A DNA stretch of 64,000 nucleotides. Origin: Undaria pinnatifida (taxonomy: Eukaryota > Sar > Phaeophyceae > Laminariales > Alariaceae). The translations under genes and the position numbers were made by a program. This document shows, in pieces, positions 11,401 through 26,400 of this stretch. Within the stretch, counting starts at the first letter, position 1. The number at the start of each line of letters is the position of its first letter. The stretch spans positions 1,644,001 to 1,708,000 of the forward strand of contig JABAKD010000011.1 in assembly GCA_012845835.1 (NCBI GenBank), written 5' to 3'. The notes beneath the pieces are model-generated. The model saw nothing but the letters and a program-made list of their open reading frames with translations, made no database searches and had not been told where the DNA came from.

Positions 11401-14400
11401 CCGAAAAGGAGTTATGCCTCTGTCACAGAACGCATCGGTTGATAAAGGTGGTGTGATCAAACCCCGCTTTTCGTTTTATCGGTGGCCGTGTGCGCGGGTC
11501 TCAAAACAAAAGGTTAGAAACGTCCACCGCCGTTCGTTTAACCCTTCCGAAACCTCAGGAACCCTTCAAGAAAAATCTAGCACCACCCTGAGGCGTGCTA
11601 CTATAGAGGCAGCACCCGCTTAGGCTAAAGGGTTTTTATGAATGACCGGGCCCCTTTGAAAACTTCACATCGTCGGGGGGAGAAATAAAAAAAAAGGAAG
11701 GTGTAATTCTTCCTTTCGCAACATGAAGTTTTTGTGTACTTAAGCAAGGCCTTTGTTTCGAGATATTTTGTTCGTCGGGTTGAACGTTGTTTTTCTCAAA
11801 AAACATTTTTTTTGTCTCAAAATGTTTTTCGTCCCCCGGGGGGGTGTCGGAGTTGTAGATATATGAAAGGATGTATAAACAGGGGATGGGACCTATACCT
11901 CCCCGGGTGCAGCGGGAATGGGGGGGGGGTCAAACGGGAGCGGGGCCCTATTTTTTATAGAGTTGCTCATGCGAGGAGCCTCGGAAAATAAAAGAAAAAA
12001 ATAAAAGGGTGCATGTCTGCCGTGGCGCTCACCCCCCCTTGCCTTAGCGCGTCTGTCCACCGCCATCCAATCGCCCAACAAAGCCTTAGAAGGAACCTGA
12101 CGAAGTTGAGGTACCCCCCGCCCCCCCCCCCCCCTCTACTCCATTAGAAGCTGTCATCCATATGAAGGCAAGTACCCACAATAGGCCCAAGTCCGCCTCA
12201 CAAAGGGGTTCTTAGTAGGATGCAGCTCACCCCTCATGCGACCCTGCCGAACACCTTACGGCGCTTCGTTTGTGCTTGGTGCACGCGATGCCTGCCTGGT
12301 CGGTGAAAACCCGACGTGCTCCGTCCCGACATTGTGGGGATGCCAGGGTCTACGGTCTAAAGACTACGGCTACGCATGAAATGAGTACCCCCTCCCCCTC
12401 CCCCTCCCCGTCCCCTACCAGTCCGACAAAACAATTAGTTACTCCCTCCGCTATTGTAGCATGGCTTAAACGTCCACCGCCGTTCATCGAACTTCCCCCA
12501 AACCTTGACTGCTTTCGCATTCCTTCCTTGTTTAAGTTCTTGGCGCTTAAACAGCACCTGGATGTGGTAGGACGAATCGGCCAGCAGCAAGGCCTGACAG
12601 CGGCAGAAGCTTTGGCGACGGTCGCGCGAGAACACGCGGCCCTTCGGGAATGTCTAGACACCATCCAGAAGGTTAGTGGCGCTTTTAACTTACACCGCCC
12701 GAATGAGATATCTCGGGGTAAGCGACACCCGCGGGCGGTCTTCAAGCTGGGTACCGCAATTAATTTCGCCGAGTCTTTCGTTTTGGTTTTGATTCCACTC
12801 CTTCCGCCGGAGGGGGCGAAAACGAAGCTTAAGCTTTACCGCACTCCCACGTCCTTTTATGTGTCGTTTGTGTAACATTTAATTCGGGTACCGACGGAAA
12901 ACGGTGCTTTCCGTTGCGTGGTAGCGGCAGCGCGCGCGAGCTTTCACGACCTCCGATGGCTGTGGCAAAACGGCGGGCGCAAGCTTCCGTGTAAATAAAA
13001 ATTCGGGACCGAGCGTCTTGAGGCCTCGGGCGGTTGAATGCGCGAGCCTCACGTATGCCTAGGCTGTTCTTCTCATCAGACTCTTATGTGTCCGAAACAG
13101 ACATCTTATCATCGGGCCAAACACGACGAGGGTAGCAAATTTTGGCCACAAGAGAATACGACGGACGGGGCGCCCCAATCGAGGAAGCACCCAGCCTTTT
13201 TGTGGTATACCCTAATGGGATCTAGGCCATGGCATTGTTGTTGTTGTTCTCACAATAACTCGCATAATCAGGTCCGCGGTCACAGGACAGGCTCCAAAAG
13301 CATTACTGTTCATCTCGGGTTAAACTAGTCCTTGGGTTCGGCATGCCTTCCTAGACGAGTTATAATATCTTCAAAACGTCAGCTATTAATATAGACTATA
13401 GGATGAACCTATATTGTAGCATGCGTCCGTCTTTACCTCCAAACGTTTTTTTTGTTCGCGACAATTATGGGTGAATTTCTAGAACGGGTTAGGTTAAGGT
13501 TTTGACCCCTGCTAAAAAGAACGGCCACCGAGCTTTAAAGAATACTATATTTCGCACGCAAGATATATCGACGGGGAGAAATCGGAAATTGCCTTTCCCC
13601 GCACACAAGCAAGCACTATTTTTCTTGGTGTAGCCTACACCGCACGAGCCCCACACCGACAGCAAACAGCGGTGTCTTTCACATAGCCGCGGCATGGGGA
13701 CAGCTTAACCCTTTTTAGCATCGCACTCCCGAAATGGAGGCAAAACACTTGGAATTAGACTATGATAGAATAATGTTAGGAGCTGGAAATGTTCAGGATT
13801 AGAGGTGCGGAGTTATGTTGTGCTCGCGGAGTCGCGACGACACAACAGAGTAAGCGATCTCCCTTCCCTAGAGTGCCGGTACGTGCACTATGGGGGCAAC
13901 CGGCACTCTAGCGGCCATCGGCACTACTACTGGTTGTTTCCATCTGTGCCAAGCGATTTCACAGGCGCTATAGCGGTAGACCGGCACTACTCCACCGGCA
14001 CTATAGAGGACCGCCACTGCTGAACCTCAAAGCTCTCCCGTGCCTCGCTCTGCCGCCCTCAGGGGCTGTTAATGGCAAGGCAAAAGAGGGCAGAGGAAAA
14101 AACTGCGCGGCTAGCAGTGGTGCAAATCAAGAGAGCCCGTGCGGAAGCTCGGAGAGCTGAGTACTTCGAGGACCTGGCTGAAACGAAGAGGGCTGCGGTG
14201 GCGGCTGAAAGGGCGGCCGAGGTAAAACCAAAAGCGGGGAAGGCAAGGGTGGTCAGTGTGTTAAAAAAGACGCAACACGTGTGTTCAACCGTCGCTCGCT
14301 TGATTTGAACCAGGCGCTGCACGCGAAGCTTGGCGAAAAGGAAGCGGAGTGCAGACACGCGCAGGAGCTGTTAGCGACGGCACGATCGTCGGCTTCCGCG

Positions 14401-17400
14401 GCGGAAAGGCGTGGGGAGGAATGGAAGCATGAGCTAGAGACAGCCAAGGTAGGGGATAGAGACGGACGGTCCCCTCTCGCAAACGATCACGTTTTTCATT
14501 TCTCGGCCGACGTCGCGCGCAGCTTGTACAGCTGAGCATCGATCAGTTTGGTCCAAGTCAAAGCCCGACGTATTTGCATATATTTACGAAACAAAAGTAG
14601 TTCGTATGGATTTTGGGTTTTCGGACGTCCTCATCGCTCGTCCAGCGCTCGGTTTTTTGTGGGGTCGGTTTTCCAGCGGAGGAGCGAGGGGGGGAATAGA
14701 AGAATGAAGCAGAGACAGCCAAGACAGGGAATATAAACGGTTGGTCCCCGCTCGCGAACGACCACGGTTTTCGAGCGACGTGTCACGCAGCTTGCAGAGT
14801 TGAGCATCGGCCAGTTCGTTCGGACTGACGGGTAAAGCAGTTGTGTTATTTTTACCAAAATACGAAACTAATAGCGTTTTCATGCGGAAGAAGACGACCG
14901 CGTCTCGCGCGCCACGAGCATTTCCATCACCGCGGTGAATAGACCGAAATAAAATAGGTCTACAACTGTAGTATTGAGCATTTCCTGTCACAACAAACAG
15001 CAAGTCATTGAGCATTTCCATCACTGTTGACATTGAGCATTTTCATCGCCGTCTACAGTAGTCATTTAACAATTCCACAACCGGCTACAGCAGTCATTAC
15101 GTGATCCCATCACCGCCTGAAGCAATAGTATCCATTGCTAGCGATTAAAATATAACGGATGCGTTTTGCACGCCACGAGCATTCCCATCGCTGAGAAAGG
15201 CATGTTAAGGCCGCAGTATTCTGATTGGTCAATTTTTCAGGTGATCACTAGCATCGGATTGTCCACCAATAAAAAAATCCAGCCAGAAAAAACTGACCAA
15301 CCAGAAAACTGCGGGCACGACATGTCTACCAGGCAGTCATTGAGCGTTTCCATATCTGTCCGCAGCGATGGGCATTGAGCCTTCTCAAAACCGCCTACAG
15401 CAGTCATTGGCGATGACCCAAACGAAAGCCAGACGCGTCTTGCCCGCCACGAACATTTCCATCACATCGAATTAGTATGATACCATATAGCCGCTGTTAG
15501 CGATCGGTATAAAACAGACGCGTCTGGCACTCACCGCGATGCAGAAGGCGCCGTGCATTACGAATACACAACCTCAGCCGCGAAATCTAACCCTTTTAGA
15601 AGTGGATCCACGTTTTGAGGGAAACCTTACTTGAATTTAGTGTGGATACGTTTTGTTGGGGGGGGGGGAGGGGGGCGTGTACTCAGTTTGTGCATGGCCG
15701 TAGTCGTATGACCATAGACCCTCGCATCCCTACTATGCCGGGACAGAGCACGTCGGGTTGTCGCTAACCAGGCAGACATTTGCTTGCACCACGCGCGAAG
15801 CGCCGTGAGATGTTCGGCGAGTCGCATGAAGGGTGAATTGCATCCTTCCAAGAACCGCTCGTAAGACGGACTGGGGCACCTTGTGCCTAGTTTCTTGCTT
15901 ATTATGGACGACAACGCCAATGATTTACTTTGTTTTCTGATACGACCACTCTAGAGACGGCAATAGGTATAACTATGTAACTGCCTCGTGGGTGCCTTAC
16001 CATATTCACACTATGTGATACGATCATTCCCCTTGTAAGGAGTTAGGGTTCTCCACCCTGCACAACATGATCTTACTCGACAACCATTGTGGGGACGCAA
16101 AAACAACAACAACAAAAACGGCACCCTGGTTGTCTAGCTCACGTAGTGATCGGCATATGTTACAGCATCGTTGCCAACCAACGCAAATTCCAATATACAT
16201 ATAATGTTTTTCATCGTCGGTGCCAAACGAGGCCAACTATTATGTATATATCTATTTTTTAATACGTTTTTTGAGGGGGGTATTGGATTCCCTCGTACAC
16301 GGGATTGCCTAGGTCATCATGTGGAAAAGCATGTCAAGGTGGGAGCCGTCGATGGGCCGTCGGAAGCAGGCGTGAAACAGGTACAAGTATATATATATAT
16401 TATCGTCGTCTCAGCCGAAGAAGGAAGGGCACTCTGAACATGCACACCCGAAGACAACTGCAAAAGCAGTAATAATACACTGAGCCAAAGAGGGCTAAAC
16501 TCGAACAAATCGAAGATTGGGACCGCCAATCATATCAATTGTTCTACTCTACCATCTCTGTAGATTCTATGCAACCATACACATCATACATCAGACGTGT
16601 GCGCAGGTATAAACCAACAGGGGAAACATACTTAAAATGAGTGTGGGAACATTTTGAGGGGAAAAAATACTTCAAATTATTGTGCGAACGTTTTGGACGA
16701 CAAACTACTCGACATTAGTGTGGCATACAATTTACAGCATCGACAAAATGAACGGCGTTTAACCTTGGCCTTTTCCTCCGCGAAGGAAGAAGCCGACGGG
16801 GCTCGAAAGGCGCTGGCTGGCGCGCGGCTGGAGCTCGAACAGGAGAGGACGCGAGGCGCTGTCGCGGCGAGAGAAGCGGCCGACAACCTCAAGGTATGGC
16901 GGAAGAAGTCCACGGTATAGGATATCCAGTACGTACAGTGCAGCATCCGATATAAGAGCGTCCATGCAAAGAGAAAACGGATTTAAGAGCGGTCAAATCG
17001 GCTTGACGCGTCTTATGACGGCTATACTATTACAAAGCCTGCACGATACCCAACCTGAGGTAAGGGAGGTGCAGCGATAAGCACAATTCGACGCGAGTCG
17101 ACGAGGGAAGAAAGTGCTAAACCCTTCTAGCGATAAAAACGGAGGCAAGTGTGATACCGTAGTGGGGAAGGGGACGAGAATCTGCTTACAGTGACCCCCG
17201 GAGAGGGAGAAGGAGACAAGGAAAAGTGCGAAGATGATTGCCGGGATGAGCAAAACAAAAAAAGGGATAAAAAAAGAGCGGTAACGCTGGCCTGTACCCA
17301 GGGCTCTTATATCGGGTACCCCACTCTCTTTGGCATCCTTTGTTCGTTGGGAGCGTTTTGTTGAGGAACTCGGTAAACGAGCACGGGTTCGTCCTCAAGG

Positions 17401-20400
17401 TCGTATGGCCGAAGAAGTTGATCGTATATCGCTTTCACACGTCGCAACTATCAGATAGATCCCTACTCCTGATCTGTGGGATCTGTGTCTTTCATGGCAG
17501 ACAGATAGATGCCTATTGATAGGTCAATATGATCTGCATGGCCTATAAGATCATGTTGCCTGGTGAGGGTCGGACGGCCTGAACAAACTAGCGCACGCTT
17601 CGACGCATGGCTGTATCCGCTCGAATTCGCGCCATTTTATTTAGGAAAACGCCGCTTAGGGTGCTGTGGTGTAAACCGGCAACGAATGTTAGCGTTCGGC
17701 TATACCACAAGTACTGCTGTGCGTGAAATGAGTACCCTCCCCCCTAGGTACGTGAAAAGAAATGAGTACGCCGCCCCGATACGTTTCCACGCATGTCTGT
17801 TTGGATTCACGCCATTTTCTTTTGGGAAAGCAACGCACGGTGGTTTCTCCCGGTAACAACTGTGAACGTTCTGCGCATCATTCCCGTTGTGCTCACACAC
17901 TGCGGCCGTGTGCGATAACGAGCCCCCCCCCCATATGTTTTCGCGCATGTCTGTCCGGGTTTCTCGCCGTTTTCTTTGGGAAAACACCGCTCGGTATTGT
18001 CTATCTACGGGTAAGTAACCTTCGACACCATCCCACTTGTGCTTAAAGACTGCGGCCATGCGTGAAATGATTACACCCCCCCCCCCTCCCCCCCGGTACG
18101 TGTCCGCACATATCGGTTTGGATTCGCGCCATTATCTTACGGAAAAACGCCGCTCACGGGGTGGTCTGGTGTCTACCGTACATACGAATGTTAACGTCCG
18201 GCGCATCACTCCAGTTGTACGAGAGAAAGCGGGAGCTCGAAGTTGACGCTGCGATTAAAGCGGCGGAGGCGCGGGACAGGGTCACCCAGGCGCAACTCGC
18301 ACAGCTGCCGGAGCACCAGCAGCAGCACCTGCAGGTACGCCCAATTATTTCGCTTCTTTTCGCCCTTTGAGCTTTCGAAGCATGCTACGATACGGGGTGC
18401 GCTTCTACATTCTCCGAGAGCAAAGCTACGGTGGGGACGGGGTGTACTCAGTTTGTGCATGGCCGTAGTTGTATGACCATAGACCCTCGCATCCCTACTA
18501 TGCTAGGACGGAGCACGTCGGGTTTTCACCAACCAGGCAGACATTGCTTGCATTAAGAGCGAAGTGCCGTGAGCTGTTCGGCGAGTCGCATGAAGGGTGA
18601 ACTGCATCCTTCCAAGAACCGCTCGTAAGACGGACTTCGGCACCTTGTGCCTACTTTCTTGCTTATGGATGACAGCGACAATAACCTACTTTGTTTTCTG
18701 GTGTGGCCACTCCAGAGACAGCAATGGGTACAACTACGTAACTGTCTCGTGGGTGCCTTACCATATTCACACTACGTGATGCGATCGTCCGCCTTGTGCG
18801 GAGTTACGGTTCTCCACCCCGCACAATATGATCTAACTCCATAACCATCCTGTTGACCGCCAAAAAAAAAAAAAAAAAACGGCACCCTGGCTGTTTATTA
18901 ATAGCTCACGCAGTGATTGGCATGTTTTACAGCGTCGTTGCCAACCAACGCCAACCCTAATATACATACGGTAAGGGGAATCACTTTTGGAGGCTTTTTT
19001 TAGCATTGGTTCGGGGGTCACTCGCCGGCGAGTGACCCCGGCCCCTGTTCCTTTTCGCGGTCTCAGTTTTCGCGCAATTTTACTAAATTGTGCGATGTGA
19101 ATCCTCAACGGAGCGGTTAGCTACTCTGCGCCTAGCAAAACCGCCTAAAGCGGCATTTTTGGTCAGTGGCGTACAGAGTGAGTGACTCGTGAAAAACAGG
19201 GGTATACTTCCAAGTATCATAGCAGTGAAAATAGGGGTATATCTTGACACCACCATAACGTATAACACCGTCGTAACATCCCCCCTACCAATGCCATACC
19301 GTACCAAGGCTATCATAACACAGTCGTAACATCCCCCCTACTGATACCGTACCGTACCAAGGCTATCATAACGCCGTCGTAACATCCCCCCTACTGATAC
19401 CGTACCGTACCAAGGCTATCATAACACCGTCGTAACATCCCCCCTACCAATGCCATACCGTACCCTTGGTCTTTAGGCCTCCTGGCTTGAGTAACTCCAT
19501 GCTTTACCCCAAAACAAAAAATCGGGGGGGGGGGAAATGCAAGAGTAAGTGCAACGCGACGAACAAAATCCCACGGCCTAGATAGGTATACAAAGAATGG
19601 TGCTGTGTAAGGCACAAATGGGTTTCCAATTGTATTTGGGCGGTGTAGCTAGCTCTCATGGGTTGAGGGGCGCCGCAAAAAACCAAAAAAATATTTACAC
19701 ACGTGGGGCAGATCTCACCGATCCCCGCTTGACGGTGAATATAGATATTTTCAGGGAAGACCTGTATGATCTAGCTCTCCTCCGACCGCATTAAGCTGCA
19801 AGGTTAGGTTAGGTGTAAGGGGCGAGCATCAACAAACGGCGCAAAAGGCGAAAAGGGGCGAGGGTGAGGCACGAACCCCCCCCCCGACAAAATTGAAAAA
19901 CGAAGATGCCGGGTAACTAATTAATACAATCCAAAAAAACATGTCGAACGGAAAAAAAGCAAAGCTGGGGTCCGTCCGGCGGGTGTTAACGCGTGGGAGG
20001 TACTGTATATATCTGCATAAAAATAACGACATGGTGTTAGTTTAACGGTTAAGGTACCCCGTTAGCAACAACAAAAAGTTCAAAAAGAGGTACTAAAATG
20101 GTAAAAAAAAAAAGGTAATAGAGTGGTAACTACTAAAATGGTCGAACAGGAGTACTCAAATGGTCAAAAAGATGTACTCAAATAGTCAAAAAGAGGTACT
20201 AAAATGGTCAAAAAGAGGTACTAATATGGCAAAAAAAAAGTAATGTACCCCCTATCCTAGTACGCGTCTGTCTTTCACTGCCCACGGCGTATCGCGTATT
20301 TCCTGGGTTGATGGGCGGCTGGCTGCTGGCTGTACGTACAAGTGGTCAAACCACGTTTTGTTTTCGACAGAGCACATCGCATCCATGGCAGCTTAACAAG

Positions 20401-23400
20401 TGGTAGAGGTTCGGTTGTGATGCGCGGCTGGTTGTACAAGTGACAAAAAAAAAAAAAAAACTCTACGGTGCTCCTCGCATCTTGAAAGCATGTTTAGGAG
20501 GTCGGTTGCGGCTGATAGCACAATCCGTGGCGGCGGAGATCCCTTTCGTTTAACGTCACTCCTGTCGTGATGTAACTTATTGTTGCCATGGTGTCCCTCG
20601 AGAACTGAGATTCAGCGCTTTCCGACGCCCTCAAGCCAGTGCCTACCTACGACGTCGGTGGCTGCGTGTGGATCTGCCTTCTACCTTACACGTTTGCACT
20701 CTTCCAGTCAACCATCGGCCGTCCGAACGTATTCTATACCCTGCTTCCGTTTGCAGGCGGAAATGGACCGGGTGGCGAGGTGGGAGGAACGGTTGGTGGC
20801 TGAAGCGGCAAATCTGCAACGCAAGGAGGAGGCGCACAAGGTCAGTCGCATGCGCGCGTGCACGAGACCGCGATGTACACACCGACATGCTTCCCCTTTT
20901 GTCCAAGACAGCCTTGCGTGCTGCGACGCTCTAACTCGTCATTTCCGAGGCGCGTTCAAGATCGCAGCGAGATAGCCCCGTCGAAGACCCCACCGCCAAT
21001 CAATCTCCGGTGCAGCAGTGCGGCATTCTTATTCCATTCCGAGCAAACCACGCCACGCATTTTGTTGTCAAAACTTTTACTTTCCAACTTTCTGGACGAT
21101 TCGTGGCCACAGGTAGGTGATTTCCTTCCTCCCCCCCAGTACGTGTCTTCATTCCTATCGCGCATAGGGTTTAGCGTTGCCGCTGCTCATCGATTTTCAT
21201 CGATTTTTGCCAACTCGCACCTCGCGTACCTTCGGCAACCAAAGAAGACACAGTATATGCTGTGCTGATTAATTAACTCCTAGCGCATGCACCTCCTTCT
21301 CTTACCGTCCACCCCGCCTTGCCCAGGGTGCCATGGAGGCGTGTCGGGCCCAAGCAAACAGGGCGGAAGCAGAGTCGCGGGGGCGAGCGGACGCCGAGGT
21401 TGCAAGGGAGCGCGCATCTCTGAGAGAAGCAACTTCGGCGTTGGAGGTAGAGCGGGGAGAGCTCCTGCAGCGTGCTGCGAAAGCGGAAGCGACCGGCCAA
21501 GCAAAGGCGATCGAGGTGAAGAAGCGTTTCGTATCGCTTTTCCTCTTCCCTTCCCTTCCCTTCCCTTCATTTTTTTATTTTTCTGTTCCGTTCGCGTGCA
21601 CCCCTGCGGTGGTATGCCTCTTCTACCATGTGCGTACGCAATCCTACCGACCACTGCGGTGCGCTGGCCGTGAATCTCGCCCTCCTGGCGTGCGCAAACA
21701 CTACCGTGGCGCACACCTCCGGCACGCCATGTCACCACTAGTGTTTGGGTCGCGCGACAAACGCAACAACAGCACACGGTTTTAGTATTTCCATGGAATA
21801 TAATGGCGTCCCGGGTGTTTCAATATCCCGCAATGCTACCACCTTACAAACCGCTTCGCGCGGCGGCGGATCCATTTTTTTTTACGGCCAACAACACGTT
21901 TTCTCGACATGGTTATCGTAGGCCGGATTGACTGCCCACCCGTGCTGACCGTTCGCGTTCGTTTGTCGCATACTCCACCCCCCATTTTGCAGGCGGTGGC
22001 GCTTAAGACAGAGGTCACGGAGGCGCGACGAAGACTGGAAGCGGAGAAGACAGCCCTAGACACGCGAACCGCGCTGCTTGCCCCCCAGTTTCTGGGTCTG
22101 GAGGAGGCAAGAGCCGCGGTCGAAAGCGCTCGCCGAGAAGGTAACTGAGGAGAGGCGCGGTCGTTGCGGCTACGGTAAGGATCCCCCAATAGTGCGGTAT
22201 CCCCATATAAGGCGGTATCCTGATATAAGGCGGTAAAATCGCTTGTCATTACTGGGAAATTGCACGCATAACGCGGAAAGAACAAGGCGGGTTCCCCCGG
22301 TAAGGCGGTCACGTTGATCTTTATAGCACGCCACTGCCTTGCTGGGAGAACCCCTACTGTATGTATTATGTACAACAACCCTGCTGTCTGATACATGGTA
22401 CGCGCGTTTGCGTGGGATTAACTGCCCTCCCACTACTATAAAAACGATTCTACTCTAAATCCAAGCGGTTTGGTCGCAACAAAAAAAAACGTGGGCGCAG
22501 TTCTGAAAAAGAAACACGCGAGTAGGGTCGTGAAATCACACCCGTCATCGTGCAGTCGTATTTCACCGTCGCCCGGGTAACGGGACAATGAGCCGCGGAG
22601 AAGCATCCCGGCCGTGCAGCGGCGCCGCTAATGTGCGACGGCGAAGCTACGCGAAGGCTTGCGCTGGTCCCTTGAGGCCTTCCTCGCACCCTCTGGGTAT
22701 CGCTGTGTTTGATCGTCCCGGGGTAACCGCTGTCGTTTTTCAACCATGTTCTGCCGTCACCTTTGCTGTTATCATCGAACGAAGCGAGGGAAGAAGCTCG
22801 AAGAGCAAGGGACGAGGCTTGCCGCGCCCGCGAGATGGAGGCCAGAGTTGTGGAGAGAGAGGCGGCGGTGGAGGTCAAGTGGGAAGAGACGGCTGGCGCA
22901 CGTCGAGCGGTACAGCAGGTGCGATCGCAGGATATAGCAGTCGACGACCCCCGTGGTGCGGCAGCTGGACCCGCCGAAGCTAGCGCTGTGGGTTGATTGA
23001 CTTTTTTTTTTGTTAATCATCGATTTTGCTCTCCACTTCAACCCGAAATAGTTTTTTCTTCCTCAGCTAATTTCTGGACACGCCGTGGTCACCGCTGTTC
23101 TTCCTTTCTCTCCCCCCGGTACACGCCCTCACTTTTATCGCGCATATTGACTGTAATTCGCCGACTGGTTATTCGTCGACTATTGCTGAGATATAATATT
23201 GCTAGCAGGATGGAAAACAGAACAAAGAAAGAGAGAGAGGAAAGAAAGCATCCGCGTGTGTCTTTATCGAGAATAGTCTGTCACGCTTGGTGTCGACACT
23301 ATTTACAGACCCTCTCACCCCATCACCGTCGCAACGTAGGACAACTCGACTGAAGAAGTGGTGTAAAGCATTTGTTTTCCTTTTTTTGGTTTCTCCGTAA

Positions 23401-26400
23401 TCGGTGTGTACACCACCCACAATTTTGTTTCACGTGCGCGGTAAGTTCGCGGCGTTCCTTGCCCGTGTTCTTTGCACGTGACTGTCGCGCTTGTGTGTGG
23501 CTCGATGCCTGGTGTTGCGCTTGTGCAATACAAGGTGCTTTCCCTTCTGGATTGTGTTTGGCTCGAATGGATGTTTTGAAGTTGACAAGGGGGACAAAAC
23601 TCAAAGGAAAAGCTAAAGGAAAAACAGTTAGCCACCTCGCAAGTAACCGAGCAAGCAACACCGACAATTCATAGCCATAGCTAGAAACGAGTAGGCAGCT
23701 GCTTAGTCTACTGTCATTAGCAACAAACTGTTTTTTTTTTCTTCTTTTTTTAAAAAAGTACGCCTCCACGCATCTAACAACTAGCCGTGAAGCCAATTAA
23801 CGCTTTGACAAGTCACAGCCATATACCCGAAGCGACTGGTTAACGGTACACTTCGAAAAAAAATTCGTGGCCGGCCCTTGTTGACCGCCGGACACGTGAA
23901 CTACGGTGGAGGTGTAACTGATTATCTCTTGGGGGTCCTCGCTAGTGGAAGCTCATTTGTTCACCCCAAATTTGAGTCCGACGCAAAACGAAATCACCAC
24001 CCGATCAACGCTACCACAAAGCACTCGATTGCGAAGAAGCTTCGTCGCTGAGTTTTTTTTTCTTCTTTTTGATTAATGCGTCAAATACATCGATTGGCTG
24101 TGAGTTCGATCAACTTAAGGGTCGATGCTTTTTATTTTTAATGAATCTTCCGGATTTTTTCGTCAAGGTCGATTTCGGTCCATGATCACTGTGCGCACTG
24201 ATGCTACTGTTTACCTCGCGCTGAGAGGCACAAAAAGCTGAAACTAATATACCCACCTGGTGTTTCGTTCAATGAAACTGCCATGCAACCAGTAACCCGT
24301 ATTATAGGCTAAAAAGTGCCAAAAAACTATCGTACGTGTGTATATACTTCGGAAGTATTTATTTATAAAAATGAAAAATACACTTCAGCTGTGAGATCCA
24401 CCAAAAAGGTTTTTTTAATCAAAACTCATCGACTATATGCAAGCTGCGTGTGATTCTTCGATCGCGCGTGTGGCGGGGTGTGTATACCCTCGTGAAGGAT
24501 ACAGGTCGGTCACCCCCCTGCTAATGCCAGGGTGAACAAGACTAAGACGTTCAGCCTTGTTCTGCGCACGGAAACTGTATAACCCGTATTGAGGGAGACA
24601 GAACCAGACATCTGTGGAATTCAGTATGCATGAAACAATCGTTATAGTGTGAGTTAACTTTTGGAGTGGGCTACTTGGGTTTACCGGGTTTGTACGCAAG
24701 TTCCTGTGTACTCCCTGTATATGTGGCAGCCCAGCGGAGGTCCAGCCCAGGACTGATGCTCGGGTTTATCAGTGCTGCCGAGTCATGATGGAACATGCGG
24801 TGGACGTCGATCTCTGCTGTTCCGAAGTGATCTCTCTTCTGCTCTTGATGTAATGCAAAGGCAAACTCACACACCTGTATTGATCGAATGAAGACCGACG
24901 AGTGAGATCTGGCGTTCTGCACCATCAAGCGTCGGGCGGTGCACACTTTGATCCTACAGCTCTTGGAACGCCCATCTCACACACTACCAGGGGACTCACA
25001 AAAAAATAACTAAAGCGTGGATCCAAAACGCCAGACCCCTGCACTCCTACAGACAGATAGATGGAAGCTCTTGCGCTAAAACCACAATAATCGAAAGTGC
25101 GTGTCGCCGAATAGCCGATTGCTTTTTGCTACTCCAGAGAGCCTCCTGGGCCATTTGAGGGTGGAGCGCCCGCAGGCCCAGGCAGGCCACACAACAGTGT
25201 AGCTCATCTAACCCTAAGTTGAGAAAAGTCGAAATTTATATACGAAGTATATGATAGTGAAAAGCACGGAACGACTTCTTCTAAAATTGGAGAAAATTGT
25301 CAAGATGGTATAAAATGATAATTGGGACTATAGACTACAACAAACAAAAACTCCCGGATGGGTCGATTCCTCCGAAGAGTCGACGTGTTAGAACGGGCAT
25401 CACGAAAGGCGTGAGCCGTACTTGGCCGTCAGTTTTTTCGGGACAGTCAGGCTACCTCGTGGGGCCAGACGCTGAGCGCTTGATATATTTAGAAAAAATG
25501 AAAATACACTAGAGGTGTGTGTGAGATCGACCAAAAAGGAAATTTTGATCAAAACTCATAGACTATATGCAAGCTGCGTGTGATACTTCGATCGCGCGTG
25601 TGACGGGGTGTGTATACCCTCGTGAAGGACACAGGTCGGTGACTCACCCTGCCAATAATGCCAGGGTCAACAGGATATATAGCGCGCGTTCCCTGCAGAA
25701 CTGCGCACAATGTTTGGTGACTAAAAAGAGTACGTGAAAACGAGTACGGGATAATGTAATGTTTGCAGGTAGAAAAAAACTAGGAAAAAAAAACGGTGGA
25801 CCCAGGGCAAAAAAAAACATCTGGACCGTGAACGCTACTGTCTGTGTGTACCCGCACGCGCTGAGCGTATCCCCAACCATCGGGCCATGCCACAGCAGGG
25901 GCTTCACGTTTTTGGCGAAAAGTTTTTTACCTCTCACAGATTGAGCTGTTAATGTTAAGGTGTTAGTGGGGTATTAGTCCGTTTGACCACTTGCAAAAGG
26001 TTAACCCATGGCTTACCCAAACTAAGCCTTACAACACTCTCCCCCCCTGAAACGACGGGATAGCAGGTCGGCCGGAGATACGGGCGGACGTGTCAATATT
26101 CAATATCCAGGCGGTTTAATTACCGTGGTATCCCCAGGAAATGCAACCGCTTGGATACTGAATATTGACTGGTTCGCCCGCACATCCGGCCAACCTGCTA
26201 TCCCGTCGCTTCAGGGGGAGGGCGTGTTATACCCATAGAAGTATGAGGTTTAGTTTGGGTAAGCTATTTGTTGACCTTTTGTGAGTGGTCAGACGGACTA
26301 ATACCCCACTAATTCCTTAACAAATGGCGTCGTCGAATGTGGTGGAGCCATCGGTCAGTACGGTAATTGCACGAGTGTCGTGGTTGTGTTTAGGACTGCC

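Noticed and set aside
12270..12554. Coding extension of exon 4 to an upstream ATG
   Set aside because: That part is an inverted fragment of a dispersed repeat followed by a CCCCT run; a good acceptor exists at 12554. An alternative start there remains possible.
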